Positions 8,723 to 18,350 of a DNA stretch of 64,000 nt are shown one piece after another. The position numbers and the translations under genes were made by a program. The notes under the pieces are model-generated. The model saw only the letters and a program-made list of their open reading frames with translations. It was not told the DNA's origin and ran no database searches. The DNA comes from Chitinophagales bacterium. GTDB taxonomy: Bacteria > Bacteroidota > Bacteroidia > Chitinophagales > CAIOSU01. Numbering within the stretch: position 1 is the stretch's first letter; each line of letters opens with the position of its first letter. The DNA lies in contig JAGYJT010000011.1 in the NCBI GenBank assembly GCA_018401955.1, positions 1 to 64,000 of the forward strand, written 5' to 3'.

Positions 8723-11104
8723 TTAACGGTCTTGCAGTGGCACCTGAATGGTAATTGAGGTTCCTTTGCTTGGTTGGGAAGAAATATCCAAGGTTCCGCC
8801 CATGGCTTTCACCCTGTTGGCTATATTTACAAACCCGGTGCCATTGGTTTGATCAAGAATATCTGCATTAAATCCAATTCCATTATCCGAAACAGTAAAA
8901 GTTAGCTCCTTTTGGCAATCAATAGCAATACTTACCTCGGTTGCATTGGCATGTTTTACAACATTATTCAATGCCTCTTGGGCAATTCTGTACAAGTTGT
9001 TTCCAATGCCTTGATTTATTAAACTTTCAATGTTGGTTGAGGTAAACTTTATTTTTATTTTAGATGTACGCTCAAAGTTTTCAAATAGTTTGCCTAAAGT
9101 TTTTGTAATATTTTCGTTGCCAAGGCCAAGAGGTGTAAGGTTTTCGGTAATACTTCGGTTTTCATCTATGGCTTTTTGCACGGTTGCATGGCAGCTATCT
9201 ATCATGTCCTTTATCGGGTCATCTAGTTTGTCGGCATTTTCACTAATTGATTGCAATAATATATTGGCTGTAACCAATAAATGGCCCAAGCCATCATGCA
9301 ATTCTTCCGCAATTCGCTTTCGCTCTCTGTTTTCTGTTTCTAGTATGGAACTTATAATTAGTTCATCCATTTTTTTGCGCTCCGTAATATCTTGCACCAG
9401 CCATACCTCTCCGGTTTCAAACGGGTATGCATAGAATGTAGCCCAACGCTTTACCCCTTCTTTGCTTATTATTGAAACTGTTCGCGGTTCAGCAAAGTTG
9501 TTTTCTCTGTCTTGTTCATAAAACTGCTTAATAAGCTTGCTGTCTTTACCATATAGTTTATCAAACCAATCGTCAACGGTATTAATTTCATCGAGGTTGT
9601 AGCCAGTCATTTCGGCTATCGCTTTATTAAAATATAGTTGGTTACCTTTAACCAAAACCGCACCAGCTGGCAGATTTTCAACCAAGTGCCTGTATCTTTC
9701 TTCGCTTTGTTTAATATTTTCTTGGGTTGCAACCATGTCTGTAACATCGTTGGCAATTGACATCCTCGCTTTTTGCCCTTTATACCGAATGTTTACAGCA
9801 GATATCTCCACATACTTCAGTTGGCCATCTTTGGTAAGGTGCCGCCATATCTGTGATTTTTCCTGTCCGCCATTATCTATTTTGGCTATATCATCCAGTA
9901 CCTTCTGAATGTCTTCTTTAGGACGAATATCTTTAAGGGTCATTGTTAAAAACTCTTCCTTACTGTACCCATAACTCTCAACGGCAGCATCGTTTACAAG
10001 CAGGTACTTCAAGCTCTCAGTATTGTAAATAAATACAGGAACTGGATTGTGCAAAAACAAAAGTTTGTATTGCTCTTCGCTTTCAATTAGTTTATTCTCA
10101 ATAATAAATTTGTCGGTGATGTCTCTAAAATTTACCACTATCCCATTTATCAATGGGTCTTTTAGCATGCTTTTGGCATAAATATCAAGGTAGCGAATTT
10201 GGTTATCTCCTCTAGTAAATTTCACTACGGTTCTGGCTTCTGCTATATCTCCATTTACCAATTGCCTTAGTATTGTTTGTACTTTCGATAGGTCTTCTTT
10301 AGCCACAAAAGAGAACGCACTGCCACCAACTCGGCTTTCTTTTGGGTAACCGATTATTTTTTCTACAGTTGGGGTTTGATATTTTACTGTTCCATCTGTA
10401 TCTATAATACTCACACCATCAAATGAGTTTTCGAGCACGCTTTGATAGTATCTAATGTTATCCTCTAGCTTTCTCTCAGCATTTTTTAGGTCGTTGATAT
10501 TGTTAATAACCAGTACCATGTATTTTGGGTCGCGCTGACTATCTTCTACTACCGATACCTTCTCTTGTGCCCAGTTTGTTTGATTGAAACTATTGATGAA
10601 ACGTTTGTCAAACGTGTAATTGTTGGTTTCTCGCTGCAATAGTTTATGCCAAAGCTTTTTTTCTTGGGTCAAATCATTTGGGTGTGTAAGCTCAAAAAAC
10701 GTCATGTTTTTAAGTTCCTCTTGTGTTTTACCGAAAAACTCACAACAATCAGGATTGACGTATAGAAACCTTCCTTCTATATCTAACTGCGCTATACCTG
10801 AACCTACCTCATCAAGTATTTTTTGCAGCGCGGTACCCGCATTTTTTTGTTGCTCATTTGCAAGCTTGAGCTTACGCGCAAAATTGGCGATTAGTACCAG
10901 AAGCATGAGCGTAGTAATAACGATGTATACCAGCCCTTTGTAGGTTTGTACTATGGTTATAGTGCTGGTGTTGGCATCGCTAAAAATAAACTGCACCATA
11001 GAATCGCTAAACAAAATCCAAGAAAGACCAAATGCGAGGTATACCATGGCAATTGTTGCCACACCTGCTTCTGTGCTACTTAGTATTTTTTTTAGTTTGC
11101 TCAT
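8723..11104 (-). CDS. Membrane multi-PAS sensor histidine kinase (NarX/LiaS-type)
   Basis: A 793-residue sensor. Two N-terminal membrane helices (about 14-33 and 50-75) enclose a short loop. Four PAS domains follow (about 85-205, 215-335, 345-460 and 470-575). The HisKA_3 dimerisation domain has the phospho-acceptor in RKRIAEELHDGLGHLL, and the HATPase_c domain shows NNVVKHANA, SDNGIGFN and NGTGFVNIANR. The HisKA_3 type normally signals to NarL/FixJ-class regulators, and none is adjacent, so it is an orphan kinase here. Several PAS domains suggest sensing of redox, small ligands or gas, but no heme or flavin motif is clear. It stands alone between a TetR/UbiB operon and sucC. Confidence 0.9.
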   Translation of the reverse strand: MSKLKKILSSTEAGVATIAMVYLAFGLSWILFSDSMVQFIFSDANTSTITIVQTYKGLVYIVITTLMLLVLIANFARKLKLANEQQKNAGTALQKILDEVGSGIAQLDIEGRFLYVNPDCCEFFGKTQEELKNMTFFELTHPNDLTQEKKLWHKLLQRETNNYTFDKRFINSFNQTNWAQEKVSVVEDSQRDPKYMVLVINNINDLKNAERKLEDNIRYYQSVLENSFDGVSIIDTDGTVKYQTPTVEKIIGYPKESRVGGSAFSFVAKEDLSKVQTILRQLVNGDIAEARTVVKFTRGDNQIRYLDIYAKSMLKDPLINGIVVNFRDITDKFIIENKLIESEEQYKLLFLHNPVPVFIYNTESLKYLLVNDAAVESYGYSKEEFLTMTLKDIRPKEDIQKVLDDIAKIDNGGQEKSQIWRHLTKDGQLKYVEISAVNIRYKGQKARMSIANDVTDMVATQENIKQSEERYRHLVENLPAGAVLVKGNQLYFNKAIAEMTGYNLDEINTVDDWFDKLYGKDSKLIKQFYEQDRENNFAEPRTVSIISKEGVKRWATFYAYPFETGEVWLVQDITERKKMDELIISSILETENRERKRIAEELHDGLGHLLVTANILLQSISENADKLDDPIKDMIDSCHATVQKAIDENRSITENLTPLGLGNENITKTLGKLFENFERTSKIKIKFTSTNIESLINQGIGNNLYRIAQEALNNVVKHANATEVSIAIDCQKELTFTVSDNGIGFNADILDQTNGTGFVNIANRVKAMGGTLDISSQPSKGTSITIQVPLQDR

Positions 11105-11241
11105 TTGCAGACTTTTATTGTTCTTATCGGTTCAGGGATTATTAATCAATTAACAAGTAATTTGTTTTTTCAGGTCCTGATTATACTTGCATGTTCAAAT
11201 TAAAATTAATTTTATGAAAAATCATACATTTTTGCAATAAA

Positions 11242-11267
11242 AAAGCGTCCGAAATTTCGGACGCTTT
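11242..11267 (-). terminator. Rho-independent terminator of sucC
   Basis: A 26-nt fully self-complementary stretch (AAAGCGTCCGAA paired with TTCGGACGCTTT) lies 27 nt past the sucC stop. On the minus strand it is followed by a T-run, the classic intrinsic terminator layout. Confidence 0.85.
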
Positions 11268-11293
11268 CAGTACTTGTTTAATTCCTAATTCAA

Positions 11294-12487
11294 TTAGTCG
11301 TTCAATACTTCTGTAACTTTTTCGGCAGCCTCTTTTAACAATATGGCAGAAATTACTTTCAAGCCAGATTCGTCAATCAATTTTTTAGCTTCCACAGCAT
11401 TGGTACCTTGCAAACGTACAATTATCGGTACATTGATGTTGCCGATGTTGTTGTAAGCATCAACTATACCCTGAGCTACGCGGTCGCAACGAACAATGCC
11501 GCCAAAAATGTTAACCAAAATAGCCTTCACGTTAGGGTCGGTAAGGATGATACGGAAACCCGCCTCAACGGTACGTGCATTTGCGGTACCACCTACATCC
11601 AAAAAGTTAGCAGGTGAACCGCCGGCAAGCTTAATAATGTCCATAGTAGCCATAGCCAAACCTGCACCGTTTACCATGCAACCAACGTTTCCATCAAGTT
11701 TTACAAAATTAAGGTTGTATTTGCCGGCTTCAACTTCGGTCGGGTCTTCTTCGGTTACATCGCGCATTTCAGCATAGTCGCTATGGCGATATAGGGCATT
11801 ATCGTCCAAGTCTACTTTAGCATCAACAGCCATAATTAAGTTGTCAGATGTTTTAAGTACTGGGTTAATCTCGAACATACTTGCATCAGAACCCAAGTAG
11901 GCGTTGTACAATGCAGGAACAAATTTGGTCATTTCTTTAAAAGCCGTGCCGCTCAAGCCTAGGTTAAAGGCAATTTTACGCGACTGGAATGGCATTAAAC
12001 CTACTTTAGGATCAATAAACTCTTTATGGATAAGGTGCGGTGTTTTTTCTGCAACTTCTTCAATATCCATTCCACCTTCGGTAGAGTACATTATTACGTT
12101 TTGGCCAGTGCCTCTATCCATTAGCACGCTCATATAAAACTCACTGGTCTCACTTTCGCCAGGGTAATATACATCTTGGGCAATCATTATTTTGTTCACC
12201 TTCTTGCCCTCAGCGCTAGTTTGCGGTGTTATAAGCTGCATGCCTAGTATTGCATTGGCTTTTTCGCGCAAATCGTCAAGGTTTTTGGCTAGTTTTACAC
12301 CTCCACCTTTACCACGACCACCAGCATGTATTTGGGCTTTTACAACCCACCAACTTGTACCGGTTTGTTCTTGTAGGGTTTTGGCTGCTTCAACAGCTGC
12401 ATCAACAGTATCTACTGCTATACCTTCCTGAATTTTAACTCCAAACGATTTTAGGATGGATTTGCCTTGATATTCGTGTAAATTCAT
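11294..12487 (-). CDS. sucC: Succinyl-CoA synthetase (ADP-forming) beta subunit
   Basis: A 397-residue protein, the usual full length. It starts [16 protein letters not shown], has the ATP-grasp nucleotide site ([12 protein letters not shown]), [19 protein letters not shown] and [11 protein letters not shown] with the conserved C-terminal ligase fold. It forms a complex with SucD and makes ATP from succinyl-CoA in the TCA cycle, in the cytoplasm. sucD is not adjacent, which is common in Bacteroidota. A strong hairpin terminator follows, and the gene appears to be a single transcription unit. Confidence 0.97.
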   Translation of the reverse strand: MNLHEYQGKSILKSFGVKIQEGIAVDTVDAAVEAAKTLQEQTGTSWWVVKAQIHAGGRGKGGGVKLAKNLDDLREKANAILGMQLITPQTSAEGKKVNKIMIAQDVYYPGESETSEFYMSVLMDRGTGQNVIMYSTEGGMDIEEVAEKTPHLIHKEFIDPKVGLMPFQSRKIAFNLGLSGTAFKEMTKFVPALYNAYLGSDASMFEINPVLKTSDNLIMAVDAKVDLDDNALYRHSDYAEMRDVTEEDPTEVEAGKYNLNFVKLDGNVGCMVNGAGLAMATMDIIKLAGGSPANFLDVGGTANARTVEAGFRIILTDPNVKAILVNIFGGIVRCDRVAQGIVDAYNNIGNINVPIIVRLQGTNAVEAKKLIDESGLKVISAILLKEAAEKVTEVLND

Positions 12488-12575
12488 TGTGTATCCAAAG
12501 TTTTGTATTAGTGGCCAAATGGCAGCTAAAATTACAGTTTACTGGCGGGAATGACAAAATCTAAAGGACATGATT

Positions 12576-12614
12576 AACGTAATAATTGCACTAAGTGCCA
12601 TTTATTATAACGTT
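12576..12614 (-). terminator. Two-part hairpin after the UbiA-like gene
   Basis: An outer arm AACGTAATAA (12576-12585) pairs with a bulged TTATAACGTT ending near 12614, and an inner GCAC-TAA-GTGC hairpin sits at 12588-12598. It lies just past the stop at 12622. There is no clear T-run, so the call is moderate. Confidence 0.35.
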
Positions 12615-12621
12615 GCTACTG

Positions 12622-13563
12622 CTATTTACCTACTTCAATGGTTATTTCTGTATACAGGGCAATAATAATTATAGCAGCATGTAACCATAAAAGACCATCA
12701 AGCACCAGCGTATAATACCATTCAGGGCTGCTGGCCCGTACCTTAAAAAGTAAAATGCAGTTGATTATGGTGCTAAGGCACATTGCTATAACCATTATAT
12801 TTCCCCAGCCATCAACACTTATCCAAATCAATGATAAAAGCAAGCCAAGAACTGAAAAACCAATAGCAATATAGTTTGATGCCCGCACACCAAATTTAAC
12901 TGGTAGGGTAGGGTACGCCATGGTAGCCTTATCATAGGCCATATCTTTTACATCAAAAGGTACGCATAGTGCAACCACCATCATGCTTCTGGATAAAATA
13001 AGCAACCAACCGTTTTCGTCAACGTTTAATGATAAATAATTTTCATTTGGTATTATCAATGGCAACCAAGCAGTTACCAGTCCCCAAGTAATGCCTAGCA
13101 CAATTGGTTTGGTTACTCCAACATCTCTCAACCTAATCCAACCGCGAGCGCTGGGTAAAAGGGGAGTGGCATAAAGCAGAGAAACCAAACCTAAAATTAT
13201 TAACGCCGCTTGTTGGTTTGGGAACAAAAACAAAAAGTTGAACACGCACATAAATACTGCTACAGCGCTTGAACTATATACAAATATCAGATGATGGCCA
13301 ATCCACCTGCTCATGCTAGAGGCAATGTATTGCTGGCGCTTGTTTACTGACAGCAGCCGCTGCCAATTGTAGGTAAGCAAGGTAGCAAAAAAGGTAATGC
13401 TATACAGGTGCCATGAGGATAAACACGTATTACCCAGTAAATCGGTTGCCAATAATAGTAGCAGCGCCGCAGCGCTTATCCAAATGTTACTATTAACAAT
13501 TATCCTTAGAAAGGACCTCAGATATGGATATTGGTAAATGGGTTTTAGGTTTATTGGTAACAG
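12622..13563 (-). CDS. UbiA-prenyltransferase-like integral membrane protein
   Basis: A polytopic protein with about eight or nine membrane helices. The cytosolic Asp-rich loop PFDVKDMAYDKATMAYPTLP resembles the second Mg-binding motif of UbiA prenyltransferases. The first motif (NDxxDxxxD) is degraded to TYNWQRLLS, so catalysis is uncertain. With a TTG start at 13452 the first helix would be cut. The frame is open upstream to 13563 with no ATG but with convincing protein (KPIYQYPYLRSFLRIIV, then NSNIWISAAALLLLLA), so a CTG start at 13561-13563 is proposed. A -7 box lies at 13602-13609. The function and partners are not evident. Confidence 0.65.
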   Translation of the reverse strand: MLPINLKPIYQYPYLRSFLRIIVNSNIWISAAALLLLLATDLLGNTCLSSWHLYSITFFATLLTYNWQRLLSVNKRQQYIASSMSRWIGHHLIFVYSSSAVAVFMCVFNFLFLFPNQQAALIILGLVSLLYATPLLPSARGWIRLRDVGVTKPIVLGITWGLVTAWLPLIIPNENYLSLNVDENGWLLILSRSMMVVALCVPFDVKDMAYDKATMAYPTLPVKFGVRASNYIAIGFSVLGLLLSLIWISVDGWGNIMVIAMCLSTIINCILLFKVRASSPEWYYTLVLDGLLWLHAAIIIIALYTEITIEVGK

Positions 13564-13601
13564 TGATTAAATAAAAATGGCCGAGCCAATAACAGCACAG
13601 C

Positions 13602-13609
13602 CAAATTTA
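13602..13609 (-). promoter_or_regulatory. Bacteroidota -7 box for the UbiA-like gene
   Basis: TAAATTTG on the minus strand matches TAnnTTTG. It lies about 40 nt ahead of the proposed CTG start at 13563 and about 150 nt ahead of the shorter TTG start. No well-spaced -33 element is seen. Confidence 0.4.
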
Positions 13610-13660
13610 CGTGTTTTAGGTATCCTAATTTACCAATTAATATTTATTGGTTAATCATGA

Positions 13661-14767
13661 TCAATCCAAATACTTAAAGTTGAATTTTGGGGTAAGCTCT
13701 TGAAGCGTGGCATAAATAAGTTGTATAACCTGCTCAACGTCTTTTATATCAACCGACTCAACAGTAGTATGCATATAGCGTAAGGCCAAAGAAATAAGTG
13801 CAGATGGCACGCCATCGTTTGAGTAGGCAAAGGCATCAGTATCAGTACCAGTTGCTCGGCTGGCGGCATCTAGTTGCAGCGAAATGTCTTGTTTTTCAGC
13901 GGTATCGCGTATTAGTTGCAATAACTTATTGTGCACTGCCGGGCCAAAGGTAACTACCGGGCCACGACCGCATGCGTAATCCCCCTCAACAATTTTATTA
14001 ATGCCAGGTGTGGTGGTGTCGTGGCAAACATCAGTTATTATGGCTACGTTGGGCTTAATGCGCTCTGCAATCATTTGCGCGCCGCGCAATCCTACTTCTT
14101 CTTGTACGGCATTTACAATATACAGGCCAAACGGCAGTTTTACTTTGTTTTCTTTCAGTAAGCGAGCAACCTGTGCTATCATATAGCCACCCACTCGGTT
14201 ATCCAAAGCACGACCTACATAATAGCGGTTGTTAAGTTTAATAAACTCGTCTTCATATGTAATTACGCAACCAGGGTGAATACCCATTTCGGCTACCTCT
14301 TTCTTATTGCGCGCACCGCAATCCAAACAAATGTTTTTCATGCTTGGAGCCTCTTCTTTGCCCGACTCGCGAGTATGGATTGCAGGCCATCCAAATACGG
14401 CTTTTACCAAACCATTTTTGGTGTGGATATTTACGCGCTTAGATGGGGCAATTTGATGGTCGCTGCCACCATTGCGACGCACATAGATAAATCCATCTTC
14501 GGTAATGTAGCTCACAAACCACGATATTTCATCAGCATGGGCTTCAATAACCACTTTAAATTCGGCATCTGGATTAACTACACCAACTACAGTTCCATAA
14601 TTGTCTACAAAATAATCGTCGATGTATGGTTTAATATAATTCAACCAAAGCTTTTGACCTTCTACCTCAAAGCCAGTTGGGGAGGCATTGTTCAGGTATT
14701 TTTCAAGAAACTGCTCTGAGTCTGTAGTTGTAATATTAAGCGCTGTAGTTTTTTTAGCTTTTGCCAT
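13661..14767 (-). CDS. M42-family metallopeptidase (glutamyl aminopeptidase-like)
   Basis: A 368-residue cytosolic aminopeptidase of the M42/PepA-like family. The metal and catalytic residues are in place: IEAHADEISW (first metal His/Asp), RALDNRVGGY (bridging Asp), VNAVQEEVGLRGA (general base and metal Glu pair), ITDVCHDT and a late RYMHTTVESVD. These enzymes form large tetrahedral dodecamers that trim peptides released by the proteasome or Clp-type proteases. Length is normal. It is monocistronic, with about 200 nt on the downstream side. Confidence 0.92.
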   Translation of the reverse strand: MAKAKKTTALNITTTDSEQFLEKYLNNASPTGFEVEGQKLWLNYIKPYIDDYFVDNYGTVVGVVNPDAEFKVVIEAHADEISWFVSYITEDGFIYVRRNGGSDHQIAPSKRVNIHTKNGLVKAVFGWPAIHTRESGKEEAPSMKNICLDCGARNKKEVAEMGIHPGCVITYEDEFIKLNNRYYVGRALDNRVGGYMIAQVARLLKENKVKLPFGLYIVNAVQEEVGLRGAQMIAERIKPNVAIITDVCHDTTTPGINKIVEGDYACGRGPVVTFGPAVHNKLLQLIRDTAEKQDISLQLDAASRATGTDTDAFAYSNDGVPSALISLALRYMHTTVESVDIKDVEQVIQLIYATLQELTPKFNFKYLD

Positions 14768-14939
14768 GTTTTACGGATCTGTATGATTTGTATAATGCCA
14801 AATTTCAGTTAAATCAGATTTAATACCTAATAATTAGCCAGAAATATACCTAGTGTTTTGACAAATGGCACTATATTGCCGATGAAAGCAACAATGCTGC
14901 TTGGGTAAATGCAATTAAATTTGGATTAGGTTTAATTGA

Positions 14940-16271
14940 TTATATTTTTGTCTTCATCCAGTGCCCAGAGCGGAAATAGAGATAGGCGACGGCCAATTGC
15001 AACAACCAATAAAAAATTTCGCAGGTCCAGGCTATCGATACGGTTATAAAATGCATGGAAAATAACCAGTGGACAAACAATAGGTAAATTAATACTGTAA
15101 AAATCATAATTACCAGCGAGACCTTAACAGAGCCCGTGCTAACTATACCATGAAAAATAATAAGTGAAACTGAATACACGAGCAGTGCTACAATCATTAC
15201 ATACATTACCGGCACAGAAGCGGGTACTAGTGATGCTAGCTCTGGGTTTAATGTAAATCGTACAAACTCCTCCGGAAAAATTAAGATAGGTAACGATACT
15301 ACCAAAGTTGTAATAAAACTAAGCGATACTATATTTCTAATTGCCGCAAACACTCTTCTATATAGCCTTTGCCCCATTAAATTACTTACAATGGTACCCG
15401 TTGCGGCAGAGTATGCCCAAGCGGGCAATCCGAAAAACATGTATAAAGATTTTACAAGATTGGAAACCTGGGTGTCAAAAGCCCCCATTTTTTCAACATA
15501 ATACATAAATACTACCCAGCCCAGCAACCCAATAATGGTAAGGGCAACAATTGGTAATGATATGGATGCTAATGATTGTGAAACCTTAATGGATAGAGCT
15601 TTTCGTGAGAAAAAAGAGTACTTTAGGTGTATTTTTTGGAAGAAAACATACGCCACAAATATGATGAACACCATTACCTCAGAGATGTTAGATGCCATAG
15701 CGGCGCCACTGATACCCATCTCAGGAAAACCAAACTTTCCAAAAATAAGCAGGTAATTGAGTGTAATATTTACCGTTGACATTAATAACATGGAGAGTAC
15801 CAAAACCCTCATAACACCAAGACCAAGAAAAAATGCTAAGAAAACCGAACCGGTAAAGCTGAAAAATATGCCGTAAGCTCTAGTTTCTAAATAATCGGTG
15901 CCCGCAATACGAGCTAGTTCATCTTCAAAATACCACTCCATAACATACGAAGAGCCGAACCTGAGCAAGAAAAACACCGCAATTCCGAGTACCAATAGTA
16001 TTACAAAACTATTAGAGAAAATGCTACCTATAGCTGGTAAGTTTCCCTCGCCCAAACGTCTTGCGGTAAAAATTTGGGTGCCTTTAGTAAACGCAAAACC
16101 TGTCATAAAAAGTAGTAAGTACCAAACACTTACAATACCTACCGCAGCTAGCTCTGCCTGTCCGTATCGGGCCAGCATAGCCGTATCGGCAAACGCAATC
16201 GAATTTTGAGCCACGCCACCTAATAAAATTGGGGTTGCGAGCTTAATAATATCTTTATAGTTTCCCTTCAC
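14940..16271 (-). CDS. MATE-family multidrug efflux transporter
   Basis: A 443-residue polytopic inner-membrane protein with about 12 predicted helices in two homologous halves, starting at a well-placed ATG. The N-terminal helix carries ATPILLGGVAQNSIAFADTAMLARYG, shortened here to the key residues PxxxxxxxQNSxxxxDTAML, typical of the NorM/DinF class. Such exporters use Na+ or H+ gradients to expel cationic drugs or metabolites. The PaaI-type thioesterase gene lies upstream on the same strand with an 82-nt gap, so co-transcription is possible. The substrate cannot be told from sequence. Confidence 0.9.
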   Translation of the reverse strand: MKGNYKDIIKLATPILLGGVAQNSIAFADTAMLARYGQAELAAVGIVSVWYLLLFMTGFAFTKGTQIFTARRLGEGNLPAIGSIFSNSFVILLVLGIAVFFLLRFGSSYVMEWYFEDELARIAGTDYLETRAYGIFFSFTGSVFLAFFLGLGVMRVLVLSMLLMSTVNITLNYLLIFGKFGFPEMGISGAAMASNISEVMVFIIFVAYVFFQKIHLKYSFFSRKALSIKVSQSLASISLPIVALTIIGLLGWVVFMYYVEKMGAFDTQVSNLVKSLYMFFGLPAWAYSAATGTIVSNLMGQRLYRRVFAAIRNIVSLSFITTLVVSLPILIFPEEFVRFTLNPELASLVPASVPVMYVMIVALLVYSVSLIIFHGIVSTGSVKVSLVIMIFTVLIYLLFVHWLFSMHFITVSIAWTCEIFYWLLQLAVAYLYFRSGHWMKTKI

Positions 16272-16353
16272 TTGGGTTTGCTTGGTAGTTTTTTAATACT
16301 TGTATAACGCAGTCTTGGCCCTTTCGTTTCAAAGCTTTAATATTAAAACTAAA

Positions 16354-16809
16354 TCAACCACCGTATTTATCATTCACCTTATCGTCAACCACGCCCATAG
16401 TAGAGCTAGCTTTAGCTATTAGCGTTTCTTTTCCGTTATTTATTGTATATAATTCACTTTCGCAAAAATGAAAACGCTTACCGGGTTTTAGCACCCAGCC
16501 CTTTGCAATAATTTTTTCTCCAACACCAGGCCTCAAGTAGCTTACTTTTAGCTCAACTGTAAATACTTGCACACCATTTGGTACCATACTATATGCTGCA
16601 AACCCACAAGCCATATCACATAACGATGAAATAACCCCGCCATGCACAAATCCATTTTGCTGCTCGTGTATTTCAGTAATTATCAATGTGCCTTTAACCT
16701 GTCCTTCAGCTATTTCTGTCAGCTCAAAGCCAAGTTCTTTCATAAACCTGTTACGCGAAACTTTTAACTCTACATAGTCGCGGTACTGCGGATTCATACT
16801 TTGCATCAT
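16354..16809 (-). CDS. PaaI-type hotdog-fold thioesterase
   Basis: A 151-residue protein with the hotdog-fold signature QQNGFVHGGVISSLCDMACGFAAYS and the following strand VELKVSYLRPG. The HGG with the following acidic residue matches the PaaI/YdiI acyl-CoA thioesterase active site. It probably hydrolyses acyl-CoA or phenylacetyl-CoA-type thioesters in the cytosol, but no catabolic neighbours point to a substrate. The start could be either of two ATGs (16809 or 16806). Upstream, 16810-16927 is a divergent promoter region shared with the plus-strand gene at 16928. Confidence 0.88.
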   Translation of the reverse strand: MMQSMNPQYRDYVELKVSRNRFMKELGFELTEIAEGQVKGTLIITEIHEQQNGFVHGGVISSLCDMACGFAAYSMVPNGVQVFTVELKVSYLRPGVGEKIIAKGWVLKPGKRFHFCESELYTINNGKETLIAKASSTMGVVDDKVNDKYGG

Positions 16810-16874
16810 TTTCCAAAACTATGCAATCTATATTATACCTTGTACTTCGTTTTATCAAAACAGCCTTGGCTTTC

Positions 16875-16903
16875 TTGCAAGGGCAAAAAAATTCTTATTA
16901 TTG
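16875..16903 (+). promoter_or_regulatory. Candidate Bacteroidota promoter for the 16928 operon
   Basis: TTG at 16875-16877, 18 nt, then TATTATTG at 16896-16903 (one mismatch to TAnnTTTG). This would place the start of transcription just ahead of the ATG at 16928. Confidence 0.45.
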
Positions 16904-16927
16904 TATCCTTAATTACAAAACCGCATT

Positions 16928-17506
16928 ATGAGCACCGGTAAACTGATTTTAAACATTGTTTTGGCCATTGGCGTAGTAACTCTTGCCTTCCTATTGTATA
17001 AGTCCATTGAAGAGCCCATTTCTGTAGATGCGGCCCGCAGCAAACGGAAACCAGTTACTTTTGAACGTTTGCTAGAGATTAAAAAAGCTCAAATGGCATA
17101 TTTGGAAGCAAAGGGGTACTTTGCGAACAACTTTGATAGCTTGGTATACGTAGTTAAATATGACTCGGTGCCTGAAATAAAAATTATTGGTAACCCAGAT
17201 TTGCTGGAAGAGGATAGCACGGCAGTTGTAATTTACGATACTGCTTACGTTCGTTTAATAGTAAAAGCATTTAACGATCCTAATTATCCTTTGGATTCGT
17301 TAAAGTATATTCCCCTTACCGGCGGCAAGCAATTTGAGTTGCAGGCCGGAAATATTGAAGAGCTAGGCCGAAAAATACCGGTGTTTGAGGCTTCGGTAAC
17401 AGAGCCAGTAATGCTTCATGATCAAGTTCAAAAGTACGTTGTTAAAGACCAAGTTTGGAAAGTGGGCTCAATGACGGAAGCACGATATGATGGTAACTGG
17501 GAGTAA
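16928..17506 (+). CDS. Conserved hypothetical single-pass membrane protein
   Basis: A 192-residue protein with one N-terminal membrane helix (about 5-24) and a basic stretch after it (RSKRKPVTFERLLEIKK). The soluble region is acidic and beta-rich, and sits in the periplasm or cytoplasm depending on topology. I do not recognise the family. It overlaps the DUF3822-like gene by 20 nt if that gene uses its first ATG, and is followed by rsmD. It is the first gene of a three-gene run that ends in a conserved rRNA methyltransferase. A housekeeping role is guesswork. Confidence 0.75.
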   Translation: MSTGKLILNIVLAIGVVTLAFLLYKSIEEPISVDAARSKRKPVTFERLLEIKKAQMAYLEAKGYFANNFDSLVYVVKYDSVPEIKIIGNPDLLEEDSTAVVIYDTAYVRLIVKAFNDPNYPLDSLKYIPLTGGKQFELQAGNIEELGRKIPVFEASVTEPVMLHDQVQKYVVKDQVWKVGSMTEARYDGNWE

Positions 17507-18350
17507 TACAACCCCTATGCTTCGTTTAGCCGACCCTTCTTTTCAGGTTGAAGGACAGTTAGACAGCCATTTACTTATCCATTTAGGAATATCACAAATT
17601 TCGTTTGCGATTTATAATGCCATTAGCAACAATATGGTTGCTTATGGTAGGTATAGCCTTACTTCGGAGGATGTTTTTGCCGAAGCTGTAGGCATATTAA
17701 AGCTGGATGAATGGACAAGGCAACAATTTTCGCAGGTGCGCTTGTTGGTTCAACCAAACGACTTTGTTTTAGTACCCAAAGATCTTTTTGACCCTAGGGA
17801 AATTAGTACCTACCTTAATTTCCACAGCTTTAAAAACGTGAGTGGAAGTTTGCTATTTGATAGGATGGACCAAATGGGTATAGTAGGAGTTTACCATTTG
17901 CCTCGCAGCGGGCTGGATACGATTAACAAGCTTTACAATAACTTAACAGTTTTTGCGAGCCCTACACCGTTTTTGCAGCTTGCCATGCGCGAGTATAACA
18001 AGCTAAAGGGTGACACAATGCTTGTTTTGTTTGATGGTAAATTGATGCATGTGATGGTGATAAACCAAACGAAGCTGCTGTATTACAATGGTTTTGAAGT
18101 GGAGGCTAAGCAAGATGTATCTTATTTTACGTTAGCCGTGTGCGAACAGCTATCAATAAGTCCAGAGAATGCGAATATAGTGGCTTGGGGCAGTACTGAT
18201 GATTTTGAAGAGCGAATGACCACTATTAACTATTACTTTAAAAACGTACAACAAGGCGAAAGGCCTTTAGCGCTAAAGTTTGCGCCTAGCTTGAGCACAT
18301 TGCCTGTTTTTTCTGAATATCCCTTATTTGCCTCAGCCTTATGCGAGTAA
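17487..18350 (+). CDS. DUF3822-family protein
   Basis: A 287-residue soluble protein that I match by general pattern and position to the Bacteroidota DUF3822 family, which resembles actin-fold or type IV pilus-associated ATPase-like proteins. Visible features are HLLIHLGISQISFAIYN near the N-terminus and the strand MLVLFDGKLMHVMVINQTKLLYYNGF in the second half. The first ATG overlaps the upstream gene by 20 nt. The internal ATG at 17517 (MLRLADPSF) avoids the overlap and is equally possible. It overlaps rsmD by 10 nt, so the genes are translationally coupled. The function is unknown. Confidence 0.75.
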   Translation: MMVTGSNTTPMLRLADPSFQVEGQLDSHLLIHLGISQISFAIYNAISNNMVAYGRYSLTSEDVFAEAVGILKLDEWTRQQFSQVRLLVQPNDFVLVPKDLFDPREISTYLNFHSFKNVSGSLLFDRMDQMGIVGVYHLPRSGLDTINKLYNNLTVFASPTPFLQLAMREYNKLKGDTMLVLFDGKLMHVMVINQTKLLYYNGFEVEAKQDVSYFTLAVCEQLSISPENANIVAWGSTDDFEERMTTINYYFKNVQQGERPLALKFAPSLSTLPVFSEYPLFASALCE

